64,000 nucleotides of DNA from Oscillospiraceae bacterium (GCA_009777635.1 WRLK01000001.1:79778-143777); one strand, 5' to 3'. Shown: positions 52,379 through 63,029, numbered from the stretch's first letter. Notes: generated by a model from the letters alone, not told the origin. A program made the numbers and translations.

Positions 52379-52822
52379 TTAATCTTCTCCGGTTCGCTCC
52401 ACGATAAGCTTCACGCCGTCAATCGCCTTTACGGCGACCTTTTGTTTTACTTCTATCTTGCTGTCGTCGGCGCTTCTCGCCGTCCAGTCAAGGCCGTTGG
52501 CAATAACCCTGCCGGTTTGCATGAGATTGTTAATTTCCTCCGTGACGACGCCGTTTTTACCGATTACCGCATCGGCGTTCGTGGCGGTCTTTTTCGGCGT
52601 GATCTTTTTTTGAAGGATCGGCCTTCCTGTTAAAAGAGCCACAATCGACGTGATGATGAACAAAACCAGCTGCACAGACACAGGCGCGCCCATAAGCGAC
52701 GCCAGCATGGAAACAACCGCGCCCGCCGCAAACCACAAAAAGACAAACTGTACTGTCGCGCCCTCAATGACAATCAGGGCAACGGCTATCAAAAGCCATA
52801 TAATCGCGCTTGAAACACTCAA
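52379..52822 (-). CDS. NfeD-like membrane protein
   Basis: About 147 residues from TTG 52822, eight bases after AAGGAGG; GTG 52831 overlaps the ribosome binding site. Three or four N-terminal membrane helices (about 5-75) precede a C-terminal OB-fold domain (about 85-147), with IGKNGVVTEEINNLMQTGRVIANGLDWTARS typical of short NfeD. It partners the SPFH protein encoded 58 bases downstream. Confidence 0.9.
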   Translation of the reverse strand: MSVSSAIIWLLIAVALIVIEGATVQFVFLWFAAGAVVSMLASLMGAPVSVQLVLFIITSIVALLTGRPILQKKITPKKTATNADAVIGKNGVVTEEINNLMQTGRVIANGLDWTARSADDSKIEVKQKVAVKAIDGVKLIVERTGED

Positions 52823-52905
52823 CGCAAGCACCTCCTTTTATTGCTCCCCCAACTACACCGCCCTAAATATTTAGATAAAGGTTGGTGAAGAAATCGTACT
52901 GTTTC

Positions 52906-52934
52906 ATTATAGCGGAATAATATAAAAAATACAA
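52906..52934 (-). promoter_or_regulatory. Promoter of nfeD-SPFH (and possibly pur)
   Basis: Minus-strand -35 TTGTAT (plus 52929-52934) and consensus -10 TATAAT (52906-52911), spacing 17, about 84 bases before the nfeD start. The rest of 52823-53012 is AT-rich with no further recognisable element. Confidence 0.65.
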
Positions 52935-53012
52935 TGAATTTTCAATAGGAAGTTGTGTCAAATAGTGTGTAAAATATTGTTTTAAACTGTACAATTTACT
53001 GGCAGATATAAA

Positions 53013-54416
53013 TCAGAGCCTCACGGCTTTTATGCCCTGCGGTGTGTCTTCAAGCGCGATACCCCTTGCCTTTAACTCGTCTCGGATTGCGTCGGCTCTT
53101 GCGAAGTCGCGGTTGTTCCGCGCTTTTTGCCGCTCGTCTATCAAGGCCTTGACGTCGTCTTCCAAATCGCCGCTTTTGCGTGCGTAAAGAAGCCCCAGCA
53201 CGCCGCACAGCTCGTCGAACAGCTTGATTGCGGCTTCACATTCGGCTTTGTCCGGCTGCGCCTGAAACCGCGTGTTGCAGTCGCGCACAAGCTCGAACAG
53301 CGCGGCGATGCCGTCCGCCGTGTTAAAGTCGTCGTCCATCGCATCGATAAACTGTTGCTTCCGGCTTTTAAGCCGCAGGGAAAAGTCAGAGCCGACCTTT
53401 TCGGAGCCATTTGAATCGCATACCGCGTTTTTAAGCGCGAAATCAAGGTTGTCGCGGCAGTTGTAAAGCCGCTCAAGCGCCGATTTGCATTGCTCAAGCG
53501 CATCGAGGCTGTAGTTGATCGGGCTTCTGTAATGCGCTGAAAGCAACAGGAATTTTATCGGCTCATAACCGTATTTTTCGGCGACGTCGCGAACGGTGAA
53601 GAAATTCCCCAGCGACTTGCTCATTTTCTGGTTATCGATGTTGATGTAACCGTTATGCATCCAAAAGCGCGCGTATTTTGTTCCGGTGCAGCATTCGCTC
53701 TGGGCGATTTCGTTTTCATGGTGCGGGAAAACCAAATCCTGTCCTCCGCCGTGAATGTCAATGGTATCGCCAAGATATTTTTTCACCATCGCGGAACACT
53801 CGATATGCCAGCCCGGCCTGCCGCGCCCCCAAGGCGACTCCCAGTACGGCTCGCCCGGCTTTGCGTTTTTCCACAAGGCGAAGTCGCTGAAATCCTCCTT
53901 CGATTCGGTGACGTCCACGCGGTTGCCGGCGTCAAGCTCGTCGATCGTCCGGTGCGACAGCTTGCCGTAATCCTTAAAGCTGCGGCTTCTGAAATATACG
54001 TCGCCTCCGCTTTCATATGCATGGCCTTTATCGACCAGCGTGCCTATGATCTCGATTATGGTGTCCATCGTTTCCGTGGCTTTCGGATGGATTGTCGCCT
54101 TTCGCACGCCAAGCCCGTCTGCGTCCTTTTGGTACTCCCTGGTATACCGTTCCGCGATGACTTCGTATCCCACGCCTTCTTCGTTTGCTTTCGCGATGAT
54201 TTTGTCGTCGATGTCGGTGAAATTCTGCACAAACGTAACGTCATAGCCTATATACTCGAAGTACCGGCGCAGCGTATCGAATACGCAGACCGGCCTTGCG
54301 TTTCCGATATGGATAAAATTATAAACCGTGGGACCGCACGCATACATTTTGACCTTGCCTTTTTCGCTCGGCACAAATTCTTCCTTTTTCTTTGTCATGG
54401 TGTTGTATATCAACAT
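53013..54416 (-). CDS. cysS: Cysteinyl-tRNA synthetase
   Basis: About 467 residues from ATG 54416, eight bases after GGAGG; longer frames overlap cysE. The class I motifs are [18 protein letters not shown] (zinc-binding Cys and HIGH-type HIGN) and KMSKSLGNF (KMSKS). GWHIECSAM and [14 protein letters not shown] carry the remaining zinc ligands. It charges tRNA-Cys. Downstream of cysE and under the same T-box leader. Confidence 0.97.
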   Translation of the reverse strand: MLIYNTMTKKKEEFVPSEKGKVKMYACGPTVYNFIHIGNARPVCVFDTLRRYFEYIGYDVTFVQNFTDIDDKIIAKANEEGVGYEVIAERYTREYQKDADGLGVRKATIHPKATETMDTIIEIIGTLVDKGHAYESGGDVYFRSRSFKDYGKLSHRTIDELDAGNRVDVTESKEDFSDFALWKNAKPGEPYWESPWGRGRPGWHIECSAMVKKYLGDTIDIHGGGQDLVFPHHENEIAQSECCTGTKYARFWMHNGYINIDNQKMSKSLGNFFTVRDVAEKYGYEPIKFLLLSAHYRSPINYSLDALEQCKSALERLYNCRDNLDFALKNAVCDSNGSEKVGSDFSLRLKSRKQQFIDAMDDDFNTADGIAALFELVRDCNTRFQAQPDKAECEAAIKLFDELCGVLGLLYARKSGDLEDDVKALIDERQKARNNRDFARADAIRDELKARGIALEDTPQGIKAVRL

Positions 54417-54432
54417 TGCCGCTTCCTCCGTT

Positions 54433-55098
54433 TTATTCATCTGAAGATAATCCCACGCCGTCTTTGGATTCAAGCTGATCGAGCCGTTTTTTCATGCGGC
54501 CAAGCTCGGCCTGAAGCCTGCAAAGCTCCTGTGAAACAGGGTCGGGCGTATGGATATGGTCAAGCTTATCCCTCACGCGCTTGCCGTTTACCTTGACGAC
54601 CCTTGCGGGTACTCCGACCGCCGTTGCGCCTTTAGGCAGCGGCTGCAATACAACCGCGTTGGACGCGACCTTCGCCCCGTCGCCAATTGTGAACGGGCCT
54701 AAGATTTTCGCACCGCTTCCCACAAGCACGTCGTTGCCTAGCGTTGGGTGGCGTTTGCCTTTTTCCTTGCCGGTACCGCCAAGGGTAACGCCCTGATAAA
54801 TCGTGCAGTTATCGCCAATCTCGGCGGTCTCGCCGATGACGACGCCGCTTCCGTGGTCAATCAGCACGCCGCGTCCAATCTTTGCTCCCGGATGTATCTC
54901 TATCCCCGTTAAGAAGCGGGAAAACTGCGAGATGAGCCGTGCCGGAAAATACGCCTTGTTCCTGTAGAGCCAGTGCGCAGGCCTGTGCAGCGCGATTGCG
55001 TGCAGACCCGGATACAATATTATAACCTCAAACGCCGTCCTGGCCGCCGGGTCGCGTTCCCTTATGGCGTTTATATCTTTTTTGATGCCGCTGAACAT
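54433..55098 (-). CDS. cysE: Serine O-acetyltransferase
   Basis: About 221 residues from ATG 55098, preceded by GGGAGG. An N-terminal helical part (1-60) is followed by a left-handed beta-helix of hexapeptide repeats with EIHPGAKIGRGVLIDHGSGVVIGETA across two segments and TIYQGVTLGGTGKEKGKRHPTLG. It acetylates serine for cysteine synthesis. A C-terminal helical tail with RLQAELGRMKKRLDQLE may mediate assembly. Placed behind a Cys-responsive T-box together with cysS. Confidence 0.96.
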   Translation of the reverse strand: MFSGIKKDINAIRERDPAARTAFEVIILYPGLHAIALHRPAHWLYRNKAYFPARLISQFSRFLTGIEIHPGAKIGRGVLIDHGSGVVIGETAEIGDNCTIYQGVTLGGTGKEKGKRHPTLGNDVLVGSGAKILGPFTIGDGAKVASNAVVLQPLPKGATAVGVPARVVKVNGKRVRDKLDHIHTPDPVSQELCRLQAELGRMKKRLDQLESKDGVGLSSDE

Positions 55099-55121
55099 AA
55101 TTGTTTCCTCCCGAATAAATC

Positions 55122-55395
55122 TAAAAAAGCCCCCGAAAAGCATATACTGCTTTTTCAGAGGCGGTAAAGCCGCGGTCCCACTCTGTCTTGTATCTTAAAA
55201 TCACTGTCGTCTTTGACAATCATTCCAAAAGCCCTTTAACGCGGGCGAAGCGCATGGCGGTACTCTGCATCCGCATTTGTCGCCATGTGCTCACAGGCGC
55301 ACTTCGCCGGGGCCGTTTCCTGCGCCGCTTTCAGCATACGCGGCGCTCTCTGTGAGGGTTGCCCGGGCTACTCCTCCTGCTCAACGCATTTAGAA
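55122..55395 (-). promoter_or_regulatory. Cysteine-specific T-box leader of cysE-cysS
   Basis: On the minus strand, Stem I contains GAGAGC...GCTGAAAGC and a specifier region GAAG-TGC-GCC with codon TGC (Cys; plus 55299-55301). The conserved T-box TGGGACCGCGG (55170-55180) pairs with the tRNA acceptor end, followed by the terminator hairpin and a T run at 55123-55128. Uncharged tRNA-Cys should stabilise the antiterminator and turn on cysE and cysS. This leader fills the 355-base gap between cysE and pgsA. Confidence 0.93.
55123..55163 (-). terminator. Regulated terminator of the Cys T-box
   Basis: The minus-strand stem is formed by GCCTCTGAAAAAGCA and TGCTTTTCGGGGGC with loop GTATA, and is followed by TTTTTT. 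It overlaps the antiterminator and is the regulatory switch for cysE-cysS. Confidence 0.85.
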
Positions 55396-55407
55396 ATATA
55401 TGGTATC

Positions 55408-55436
55408 AGTATACTCCGCCCAAAAGAAAAAAGCAA
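55408..55436 (-). promoter_or_regulatory. Promoter of the T-box-cysE-cysS transcript
   Basis: Minus-strand TTGCTT (plus 55431-55436) and TATACT (55408-55413) with 17-base spacing, just upstream of the T-box leader and downstream of pgsA. Confidence 0.7.
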
Positions 55437-55453
55437 CTGTCTTCTTACATTTT

Positions 55454-56038
55454 TTACATATCATTAAACAGATGGCGGTTCTTAACAATATAATGCGCGC
55501 CGCTCAGCACTGTGACTGCAACCACGGCATACAACAAAACATACATCACGTCGCGGTATACGGCTTCCCAACTGCCGGGCAGGAGATTGTAGCCAAGCTC
55601 AGCGAACAGGGCATAGCCCAAAAGCTCGAGACAAATCCACGACATCTGCATCACAGTTTTTATTTTACCCCAAATATCGGCTGCTAAAACCTCTCCCTTT
55701 CCCGCCGCTACAAGCCTCACGGACGTGACGAGGAACTCCCGCGACAGAATCAAAATAAATGAAATCACGACATGCATGCTAAGTATGTTTGCGAACAGGC
55801 AGCAAAACGCCGCCGTAGTCAAAAGCTTATCGGCGAGCGGGTCCATCAGCTTGCCGAAATCGGTTATCAGTCCCCGTGAGCGCGCGATTTTGCCGTCGAT
55901 CAGATCGGTGAGCGCCGCCGCCGCAAACGAAAGCAGCGCCCATGTGTTATGATATGGAATCCTGTCTTCAAAAAAGAAAAATATAAACAGCGGTATCATC
56001 AAAATCCTTAAAATTGTCAGCTTGTTTGGAAGATTCAT
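55454..56038 (-). CDS. pgsA: CDP-diacylglycerol-glycerol-3-phosphate 3-phosphatidyltransferase
   Basis: 194 residues with about five or six membrane helices. The CDP-alcohol phosphatidyltransferase motif is present as DLIDGKIARSRGLITDFGKLMDPLADK, holding the metal-binding Asp residues. It makes phosphatidylglycerol phosphate. It follows rimO without a gap, as in many Bacillota. Confidence 0.95.
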   Translation of the reverse strand: MNLPNKLTILRILMIPLFIFFFFEDRIPYHNTWALLSFAAAALTDLIDGKIARSRGLITDFGKLMDPLADKLLTTAAFCCLFANILSMHVVISFILILSREFLVTSVRLVAAGKGEVLAADIWGKIKTVMQMSWICLELLGYALFAELGYNLLPGSWEAVYRDVMYVLLYAVVAVTVLSGAHYIVKNRHLFNDM

Positions 56039-57367
56039 TTATACCCTTACCCCCAATAAATCACAGTCGAGCGCGTCTTCTATGCGCACGGTTACATAAT
56101 CCCCCGGCTTAACCTTTGAAGCCGTCGTAAAGAATACCTTCGTATCGATATCCGGCGCGTCGGCGGCGCTTCTTCCGAACCATGACTCGGCAATCCGGTC
56201 GTAACCCTCGCACAAAACCTCGATCTCACCGCCGATTTTAGCTTCGCCAATTTGAGCCTGAATATCCATTTGCAGATCCATGATGACTTCGGCGCGCCGC
56301 TGTTTTATGTCCTCGTCAAGCTGCAGGGGAAGCTCGGCGGCCTTTGTATCCTCTTCTTGCGAATATGTAAAGCATCCGAGCCTGTCAAACCGCACCTCTT
56401 CCACAAAGCTTGAAAGCTCACCGAATTCCTCGTCCGTTTCGCCGGGAAATCCCGTTATCAATGTTGTTCTGATCGTTACGCCGGGAATGCTTTCGCGTAT
56501 CCTCCCGATCAAAGCGGCGAGGCTTTCCGGGTCGCCGCGGCGGTTCATGTCCCGCAAAACCCGCGCGGAGACATGCTGTAACGGCACATCGATGTATTTT
56601 ACGATTTTATCCTGCTTTGCCATAACTGACAGCAGCTCGCCGGTCACGTTTTCCGGGTAGCAGTAAAGCACGCGCAGCCAGCGCAGATTCTCGATTTCGC
56701 ACAGCTTGTTTAACAGCTCCGGCAGCATGAGCCTGCCGTAAATATCAAGCCCGTAGCGCGTTGTATCCTGTGCCACAAGATTAAGCTCCGTGACGCCGCG
56801 GCTTACAAGAAGCTTCGCTTCGTCTGTGACGTCCTCTATTTTGCGGCTGCGGAATCCCCCGCGTATCATCGGGATGGCGCAGTAGCTGCATCTGTTGTCG
56901 CACCCGTCGGCGATTTTAAGATACGCGTAAAACGGCAGGTTTGCTAAAATCCTGTCGCCCTCAAGCGAAAGCTCGTCTTTCTCGCCGAACCGGATTACAC
57001 GCCCGCCGCCTAGCGCGCGTCTTACTGCATCGCTGATAACGCCGTTCTTGCCGATGCCAAGAATCACGTCTGCTTCGGGGAATTCTTCCCCTATCTGCTC
57101 TTGATAGCGTTCGGCAAGACATCCTGTAATGACTATCGCCTTTACACGTCCTTCTTCCTTCAGCTTCGCAAACTCAAGTATATGATCGATGCTCTCTTTT
57201 TTCGCGTCTTCAATAAAACCACATGTGTTGATAATCACAACATCGCAAAGTCCCGCGTCTGCGCAAAGCTCAAACCCGTCGGCGCGAAGAAGCGCTATCA
57301 TGCGCTCCGCGTCGACCTGGTTTTTCGAGCAGCCCAGCGAGACAAGGCCAATTTTGACATTTGTCAT
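56039..57367 (-). CDS. rimO: Ribosomal protein S12 methylthiotransferase
   Basis: 442 residues. The N-terminal UPF0004 domain begins VGLVSLGCSKNQVDAERM, typical of RimO rather than MiaB. The radical SAM cluster motif is CDNRCSYCAIP, followed by the SAM domain and a C-terminal TRAM domain (about 375-440). It adds a methylthio group to the conserved Asp of ribosomal protein S12. That Asp is visible in the rpsL fragment at the end of this window (GRVKDLPG). Confidence 0.97.
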   Translation of the reverse strand: MTNVKIGLVSLGCSKNQVDAERMIALLRADGFELCADAGLCDVVIINTCGFIEDAKKESIDHILEFAKLKEEGRVKAIVITGCLAERYQEQIGEEFPEADVILGIGKNGVISDAVRRALGGGRVIRFGEKDELSLEGDRILANLPFYAYLKIADGCDNRCSYCAIPMIRGGFRSRKIEDVTDEAKLLVSRGVTELNLVAQDTTRYGLDIYGRLMLPELLNKLCEIENLRWLRVLYCYPENVTGELLSVMAKQDKIVKYIDVPLQHVSARVLRDMNRRGDPESLAALIGRIRESIPGVTIRTTLITGFPGETDEEFGELSSFVEEVRFDRLGCFTYSQEEDTKAAELPLQLDEDIKQRRAEVIMDLQMDIQAQIGEAKIGGEIEVLCEGYDRIAESWFGRSAADAPDIDTKVFFTTASKVKPGDYVTVRIEDALDCDLLGVRV

Positions 57368-57370
57368 TGT

Positions 57371-57847
57371 CTATTCCCAATTCTCATAATAATTTTCATC
57401 ATCCTCAAGATTCCTCAGCACGGCTTGGACGTCTCCGTGGCTATACCCTAACCGCAACAGCGCGTTAACCGTTTTCCTGCGGCCTTTTTCATCAACCAGA
57501 TACCCCATGTATCTGCGCTTAATCACGCGCGCTATCATCGGCTCCGCGTCGTCTTCGATCTCGCTTGTCACCATCTCGATGATTTCTCCGCCAATGCCCT
57601 TGCGCCTTAGCTCGAGAGCCGCGCGGCGCTTCGACATGCCTTTGCGGTTCATTAAGCCAGACAGATGGCGCCGCGCGTAATCCTCATCGTCGAGCAGATT
57701 GAGCTCCACCATTCTCGCAACGGCTAATGCGGCCGCGTCCCCGCCGTATCGCGCTTCGATCTTTTCATACAGCCCCGCTTCCGTATACGCCCGCCGCGAG
57801 AGCAGTGTAATGGCATATCCCTTTGCAGCTTCAATCGGCTCTTTCAT
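57371..57847 (-). CDS. recX: RecX regulatory protein
   Basis: 158 residues of three-helix repeats: LLSRRAYTEAGLYEKIEARYG, MVELNLLDDEDYARRHL and RRKTVNALLRLGYSHGDVQAVL. It modulates RecA filament activity. The ATG shares one base with the recA stop (TGATG), so expression follows recA closely. Confidence 0.94.
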   Translation of the reverse strand: MKEPIEAAKGYAITLLSRRAYTEAGLYEKIEARYGGDAAALAVARMVELNLLDDEDYARRHLSGLMNRKGMSKRRAALELRRKGIGGEIIEMVTSEIEDDAEPMIARVIKRRYMGYLVDEKGRRKTVNALLRLGYSHGDVQAVLRNLEDDENYYENWE

Positions 57848-58953
57848 CAGGCCTTATCATCGTCAACCGCGATATCGACGGATTTTGCCGCCGCATTTGC
57901 CGCAAGCTTTGATTTTTTCCCCTTGGCTGACAGGTTGAGCTTCTCCTTGTTTTCCAAGACAAGCTTTACGATCTCATCGGTGAAGCCGGGGTTGTCCGCC
58001 ATATACTGCTTTACGTTGTCGCGGCCCTGTCCCAGCCTTGTATCGCCGTAGGAAAACCACGCGCCACTCTTATTGATGATATCAAGTTGTGTCGCCAAAT
58101 CAAGGATTTCGCCCTCGCGCGAGATACCCGCGCCGTACATAATATCGAACTCGGCTTCTTTGAACGGCGGCGCCACCTTGTTTTTCACCACCTTGACCTT
58201 GGTGCGGTTGCCGATGACCTCCGTGCCGTTTTTAAGCTGCTCCTGACGGCGGATGTCAAGCCTCACGGATGAATAAAACTTGAGCGCGCGGCCTCCCGGC
58301 GTCGTCTCGGGGTTACCGTAGACGATACCGATTTTTTCACGCAGCTGGTTTATGAAAATACATACGCAATTTGATTTTGAAATCGCGCCGGTGAGCTTTC
58401 TAAGCGCCTGCGACATAAGCCTTGCCTGTACGCCGACATGGCTGTCGCCCATTTCGCCCTCGATCTCGGCTTTCGTTACCATCGCCGCAACGGAATCCAC
58501 AACCACGACGTCGACCGCGCCGCTTCGGACAAGCGCCTCGCAAATCTCAAGCGCCTGCTCGCCCGTATCAGGCTGCGAAACTAAAAGCGAATCGATGTCA
58601 ACGCCCAAAGCCTTTGCGTAAACGGGGTCAAGCGCGTGCTCCACGTCGATGAAAACGGCTTCGCCTCCAGCTTTTTGCGCCTCGGCCACGATATGCAGCG
58701 CAACCGTGGTCTTACCGGAGCTTTCCGGCCCGAAAACCTCCACAATCCTGCCTTTCGGGACGCCGCCAATACCCAGCGCCATATCAAGCGACAGCGAACC
58801 TGTCGAGATGGCCTCAACGTTTAACACGCTGTTTTGTCCAAGCTTCATAACGGCGCCTTTGCCGAACTGCTTTTCTATTTGGTTTAAAGCCGCTTCAAGC
58901 GCTTTTTGCCTGCCTTGGTTTTCATTTGGTTTTTCCTTGTGTTTATCCGGCAT
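57847..58953 (-). CDS. recA: Recombinase RecA
   Basis: About 368 residues from ATG 58953, preceded by GGAAGGA; an upstream in-frame ATG at 58977 is less likely. Walker A is GPESSGKTT, followed by [63 protein letters not shown] (loop L2 region) and the acidic C-terminus DDDKA. It performs strand exchange and SOS induction. First gene of recA-recX-rimO-pgsA. Confidence 0.98.
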   Translation of the reverse strand: MPDKHKEKPNENQGRQKALEAALNQIEKQFGKGAVMKLGQNSVLNVEAISTGSLSLDMALGIGGVPKGRIVEVFGPESSGKTTVALHIVAEAQKAGGEAVFIDVEHALDPVYAKALGVDIDSLLVSQPDTGEQALEICEALVRSGAVDVVVVDSVAAMVTKAEIEGEMGDSHVGVQARLMSQALRKLTGAISKSNCVCIFINQLREKIGIVYGNPETTPGGRALKFYSSVRLDIRRQEQLKNGTEVIGNRTKVKVVKNKVAPPFKEAEFDIMYGAGISREGEILDLATQLDIINKSGAWFSYGDTRLGQGRDNVKQYMADNPGFTDEIVKLVLENKEKLNLSAKGKKSKLAANAAAKSVDIAVDDDKA

Positions 58954-58990
58954 TATGTACATCCTTCCACAATTCAATTCATTCTTTTAT

Positions 58991-59019
58991 ATTTTACATG
59001 AATCAGAAAGAAAAGGCAA
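58991..59019 (-). promoter_or_regulatory. Promoter of the recA operon
   Basis: Minus-strand TTGCCT (plus 59014-59019) and TAAAAT (58991-58996) at 17-base spacing. I see no clear LexA box of the Bacillus type (CGAAC-N4-GTTCG) nearby. Confidence 0.6.
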
Positions 59020-59091
59020 ATGCTTTCTTGCGCGCCGCATGAAAACATGATAATATTATTATGATTATAACGATATAAGGAGGATTCATCC

Positions 59092-59436
59092 GTGATTAGA
59101 AAAAGCGGCGAATACACCGTTGAAAACCGCGCATGCGGCGGCAGCTCGGATATCTTTGAGGTTCGACACAGGTTTAGCTCCGAAGAAATGTTCCAAAAGA
59201 CAAGGCTTTTCTCGGAAATTGTATTTGAGCCGGGGTTTTTAATCCCCATGCACACACACCAAAACGACGTCGAGATATTCTGTGTTCTGGAGGGCGAGCT
59301 TGTAAGCATCGATGCCGACGGCGGGGAAAATCCGTTTGTAAAGGGCGATTACATGGTCACGGGCGGCGGCGAAAGCCACAGCCTGCGCAACGATTCGGGG
59401 AAGCTTGCGAAGATTCTGGCGATTATTATGAATTAA
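59092..59436 (+). CDS. Small cupin-domain protein
   Basis: 114 residues from GTG 59092, eight bases after AAGGAGG. A single cupin barrel with the first motif PMHTHQNDVEIFCVLEGE (two His and a Glu as metal ligands) and the second GGGESHSLRNDSG. No other domain is attached, so it may be an enzyme or a small-molecule binding protein. It is divergent from recA and not obviously linked to a pathway. Confidence 0.85.
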   Translation: MIRKSGEYTVENRACGGSSDIFEVRHRFSSEEMFQKTRLFSEIVFEPGFLIPMHTHQNDVEIFCVLEGELVSIDADGGENPFVKGDYMVTGGGESHSLRNDSGKLAKILAIIMN

Positions 59437-59499
59437 GCCAGTCAACGCACATTTCGTGTCGCACAGGTGTTTTTTGCAAGCTTGTTTATTGACAACAAG

Positions 59500-59530
59500 A
59501 AAAGCAGCGGGAAAATCCCCGCTGCTTTTT
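59500..59530 (-). terminator. Terminator of tuf
   Basis: AAAAGCAGCGGG (59500-59511) and CCCGCTGCTTTT (59518-59529) form a perfect 12-bp stem flanked by A and T runs. It is placed just after the tuf stop and converges with the cupin gene. Confidence 0.9.
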
Positions 59531-59540
59531 AAAGCTTAAT

Positions 59541-60740
59541 TTACTCGTAGCACTTGATTACAACGCCGGAGCCTACCGTGCGCCCACCCTCGCGGATAGC
59601 GAAACGAAGCTCGTTTTCAATCGCGATGGGGGTAATCAGCGTTACATCCATTTCGATGTTGTCGCCGGGCATGCACATCTCAACGCCGTCAGGCAGCTTG
59701 ATGACGCCGGTAACGTCGGTTGTCCTGAAATAGAACTGCGGGCGGTAGTTGTCAAAGAACGGCGTGTGGCGCCCGCCCTCGGACTGCTTTAAGACGTAAA
59801 CCTGGCCTCTGAACTTTGTAAGCGGCTTAATGGAGCCGGGTTTGCACAGTACCTGTCCGCGCTGGATGTCGGTCCTTTGTACGCCGCGAAGCAGAACGCC
59901 GATATTGTCGCCGGCTTCGGCGTAGTCAAGAATCTTGCGGAACATCTCAACGCCGGTAACGACGACCTTGCGTGTTTCATCCGACAAGCCGACCATTTCA
60001 ACTTCCTCGCCGGTTTTGACCTGGCCTCTTTCAACGCGCCCGGTAGCGACTGTGCCGCGCCCGGTAATGGTGAACACGTCCTCGACAGGCATCAGGAACG
60101 GCAGGTCAGCCTTGCGCTCAGGCGTCGGGATATAAGCGTCCACCTCGTCCATCAGCTTCAGGATTGACTCGTAAACGGGGTCGTTTGTGTCGTCGGGGCC
60201 TTCAAGGGCCTTGAGGGCCGAACCGATGACGATAGGCGTATCGTCGCCGGGGAAATCATATTCGCTTAACAGTTCGCGGATTTCCATTTCAACGAGTTCA
60301 AGAAGCTCGGGGTCGTCAACCTGGTCCGATTTGTTCATGTAAACGACGATATAAGGAACGCCAACCTGACGTGAAAGCAGGATATGCTCGCGCGTCTGCG
60401 GCATGGGGCCGTCCGCCGCCGACACGACAAGAATCGCACCGTCCATCTGGGCTGCGCCCGTAATCATGTTTTTAACATAGTCGGCGTGGCCGGGGCAGTC
60501 GACATGCGCGTAGTGGCGTTTGTCGGTTTCATATTCAACGTGCGCGGTGTTAATCGTGATGCCGCGCGCTTTTTCTTCCGGCGCCTTGTCGATTTGGTCA
60601 TACGCCACGAACTGGGCGTTGCCCTTCATGCCGAGGGTTTTCGTAATCGCGGCCGTAAGCGTGGTCTTGCCGTGGTCGACGTGACCGATTGTTCCGATGT
60701 TAATATGAGGTTTTGTACGTTCAAATTTTGCTTTTGCCAT
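59541..60740 (-). CDS. tuf: Elongation factor Tu
   Basis: 399 residues. GTPase motifs are [27 protein letters not shown] and NKSDQVDD (NKxD, with Ser in place of the usual Cys). The effector region [13 protein letters not shown] and domains II and III (VGSGVV near the C-terminus) are intact. It delivers aminoacyl-tRNA to the ribosome. A separate promoter lies in the 104 bases between fusA and tuf. Confidence 0.98.
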   Translation of the reverse strand: MAKAKFERTKPHINIGTIGHVDHGKTTLTAAITKTLGMKGNAQFVAYDQIDKAPEEKARGITINTAHVEYETDKRHYAHVDCPGHADYVKNMITGAAQMDGAILVVSAADGPMPQTREHILLSRQVGVPYIVVYMNKSDQVDDPELLELVEMEIRELLSEYDFPGDDTPIVIGSALKALEGPDDTNDPVYESILKLMDEVDAYIPTPERKADLPFLMPVEDVFTITGRGTVATGRVERGQVKTGEEVEMVGLSDETRKVVVTGVEMFRKILDYAEAGDNIGVLLRGVQRTDIQRGQVLCKPGSIKPLTKFRGQVYVLKQSEGGRHTPFFDNYRPQFYFRTTDVTGVIKLPDGVEMCMPGDNIEMDVTLITPIAIENELRFAIREGGRTVGSGVVIKCYE

Positions 60741-60803
60741 TTTTAAATTTTTCCTCCCTTTGTATTCAGGATTTTCGTTCTTGTACTGCTGGTTACAACT
60801 GTT

Positions 60804-60832
60804 ATTGTATCAAGCAAATGCGGAAAATGCAA
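60804..60832 (-). promoter_or_regulatory. Promoter of tuf
   Basis: Minus-strand TTGCAT (plus 60827-60832) and TACAAT (60804-60809) with 17-base spacing between fusA and tuf. It allows EF-Tu to be expressed above the rest of the str operon. Confidence 0.65.
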
Positions 60833-60844
60833 TAGATTGGTTAA

Positions 60845-62920
60845 TTATTTTCCTTGATTTGTCATGATTCCTTCGGCAAGTGATTTCGGAAGCTCGATAT
60901 AGTGCGACGGCTCCATCGTATATTGCCCGCGTCCCTGTGTCTTTGAGCGCAAATCGGTAGCGTACCCGAACATCTCGGAAAGCGGTACAAACGCGTCAAT
61001 CTGCTGTGCGGCGCCCCTTGCGATCATGCCCTGAATCTGTCCGCGGCGGCTGCTTAAATCGCCCATGACGTCGCCCATGTAATCCTCGGGAACCGTGACC
61101 GTCACTTTCATGATTGGCTCAAGCACGCACGGGTCGGCTTTCTTCATCGCCTCTTTAAACGCCATTGAGCCCGCGATCTTAAACGCCATTTCCGATGAGT
61201 CGACCTCATGGTAGCTTCCATCGTAAAGCGTCGCGATGATGTCGACGACCGGGTATCCGGCTAAGACGCCGGCCTGCATAGCGCCCTGTATCCCCTGGTC
61301 GACCGGACCGATATACTCCTTAGGAACGGCGCCGCCGACAATCTCGTTTTTAAACTCGTAGCCCTTGCCGCTCTCGTTCGGCTCAATCCTGATTTTAACG
61401 TGGCCGTACTGTCCGCGCCCACCGGATTGCCGTGCGTATTTGTTGTCAACCTGCGCGTTTTTGCGGATGGTTTCCTTATACGCTACCTGCGGCTTGCCGA
61501 CATTCGCCTCGACCTTGAATTCGCGCAGCAGCCTGTCGACGATAATCTCAAGATGAAGCTCGCCCATACCGGCGATAATCGTCTGCCCCGTTTCGGGGTC
61601 CGTGTTCACGCGGAACGTCGGGTCTTCCTCTGTGAGCTTTGACAGCGCGATGCCCATTTTTTCCTGACCGGCCTTTGTTTTTGGCTCAATCGCCACACGG
61701 ATAACCGGCTCCGGGAAATCCATTGACTCTAATATGACCGGATGCTTCGGGTCGCATACCGTGTCGCCCGTCGTCACGTTTTTAAAGCCGACGGCGGCGG
61801 CAATGTCTCCGGCGTAACAGATTTCGAGGTCCTGCCGGTGATTCGCGTGCATCTGCACGATCCGCCCGATGCGCTCGTTTGCGTCCTTCGTCGCGTTAAA
61901 GACGGCGCTGCCGGCCTTGACGGTTCCGGAATACACCCTGAAGAAACACAGTTTTCCGACAAACGGGTCTGTCGCCACCTTGAATGCGAGCGCCGAAAAC
62001 GGCTCGTCATCCGATGAAGGCCTTGTCTCCTCTTTGTCCGTATACGGGTTGACGCCGGCAATCGGCGGCACGTCGACAGGCGACGGCATATACTCGACTA
62101 TAGCGTCGAGCAGCTTCTGAACGCCCTTGTTTTTGTATGAGGTCCCGCATACGACGGGGACCATCATGTTCGCGACAGTAGCTTTGCGTATGCAGTCCTT
62201 GATGTCCTGTTCGGGGATGTCGGCGCCCTCAAGATACCGCTCCATGATGGTGTCGTCCTGTTCAGAGACAGCCTCAAGCATGTTATTGCGGTGTTCCTCA
62301 GCCATGTCTTTTAACGCTTCGGGGATTTCCCCTATACGGATATCCTGCCCCAAATCATCGTGATAAACATATGCTTTCATTTCGACTAGGTCTATGATGC
62401 CTTTAAATTCCGCTTCGGAGCCTATCGGAAGCTGAATCGGTACGGCATTGCATTTTAGCCGGTCTTTCATCATATCCACAACGCGGAAGAAATCCGCTCC
62501 CATGATGTCCATCTTATTGATGTACGCCATGCGCGGGACATGGTATTTATCCGCCTGATGCCATACGGTCTCAGACTGCGGCTCGACGCCGCCTTTTGCG
62601 CAAAAAACAGTTACCGAGCCGTCTAAAACGCGAAGCGATCTCTCGACCTCTACTGTGAAATCTACGTGTCCGGGCGTGTCTATAATATTTATTCTATGGC
62701 CGTTCCAGAATGTAGTAGTAGCCGCGGAGGTTATGGTTATACCTCTTTCCTGCTCCTGCTCCATCCAGTCCATTGTGGCAGAGCCTTCGTGGGTTTCACC
62801 GATTTTATAAGTTTTGCCGGTGTAAAAAAGGATGCGCTCTGTGGTAGTGGTTTTACCAGCGTCAATGTGGGCCATTATGCCTATATTTCGCGTAAGTTCC
62901 AACGCTACGTCCCTTGGCAT
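60845..62920 (-). CDS. fusA: Elongation factor G
   Basis: 691 residues, normal length. The GTPase domain shows [42 protein letters not shown] and [10 protein letters not shown]. Domain IV and V stretches such as [15 protein letters not shown] and [10 protein letters not shown] are conserved. It drives translocation on the ribosome. Third gene of the str operon. Confidence 0.98.
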   Translation of the reverse strand: MPRDVALELTRNIGIMAHIDAGKTTTTERILFYTGKTYKIGETHEGSATMDWMEQEQERGITITSAATTTFWNGHRINIIDTPGHVDFTVEVERSLRVLDGSVTVFCAKGGVEPQSETVWHQADKYHVPRMAYINKMDIMGADFFRVVDMMKDRLKCNAVPIQLPIGSEAEFKGIIDLVEMKAYVYHDDLGQDIRIGEIPEALKDMAEEHRNNMLEAVSEQDDTIMERYLEGADIPEQDIKDCIRKATVANMMVPVVCGTSYKNKGVQKLLDAIVEYMPSPVDVPPIAGVNPYTDKEETRPSSDDEPFSALAFKVATDPFVGKLCFFRVYSGTVKAGSAVFNATKDANERIGRIVQMHANHRQDLEICYAGDIAAAVGFKNVTTGDTVCDPKHPVILESMDFPEPVIRVAIEPKTKAGQEKMGIALSKLTEEDPTFRVNTDPETGQTIIAGMGELHLEIIVDRLLREFKVEANVGKPQVAYKETIRKNAQVDNKYARQSGGRGQYGHVKIRIEPNESGKGYEFKNEIVGGAVPKEYIGPVDQGIQGAMQAGVLAGYPVVDIIATLYDGSYHEVDSSEMAFKIAGSMAFKEAMKKADPCVLEPIMKVTVTVPEDYMGDVMGDLSSRRGQIQGMIARGAAQQIDAFVPLSEMFGYATDLRSKTQGRGQYTMEPSHYIELPKSLAEGIMTNQGK

Positions 62921-63029
62921 AGTGTCCTCCTAATAGTAATCAGAAAATAGTAAATAGAGAATCGTGGTTTGCCGGGTTGAAATTGCGGGCCTGCGGTAAA
63001 CGCCTGGGCCGCTGACAACCGACGGCTAA

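Noticed and set aside
58954..59091. LexA (SOS) box in front of recA
   Set aside because: No CGAAC-N4-GTTCG-like palindrome could be found; the promoter itself is clear.
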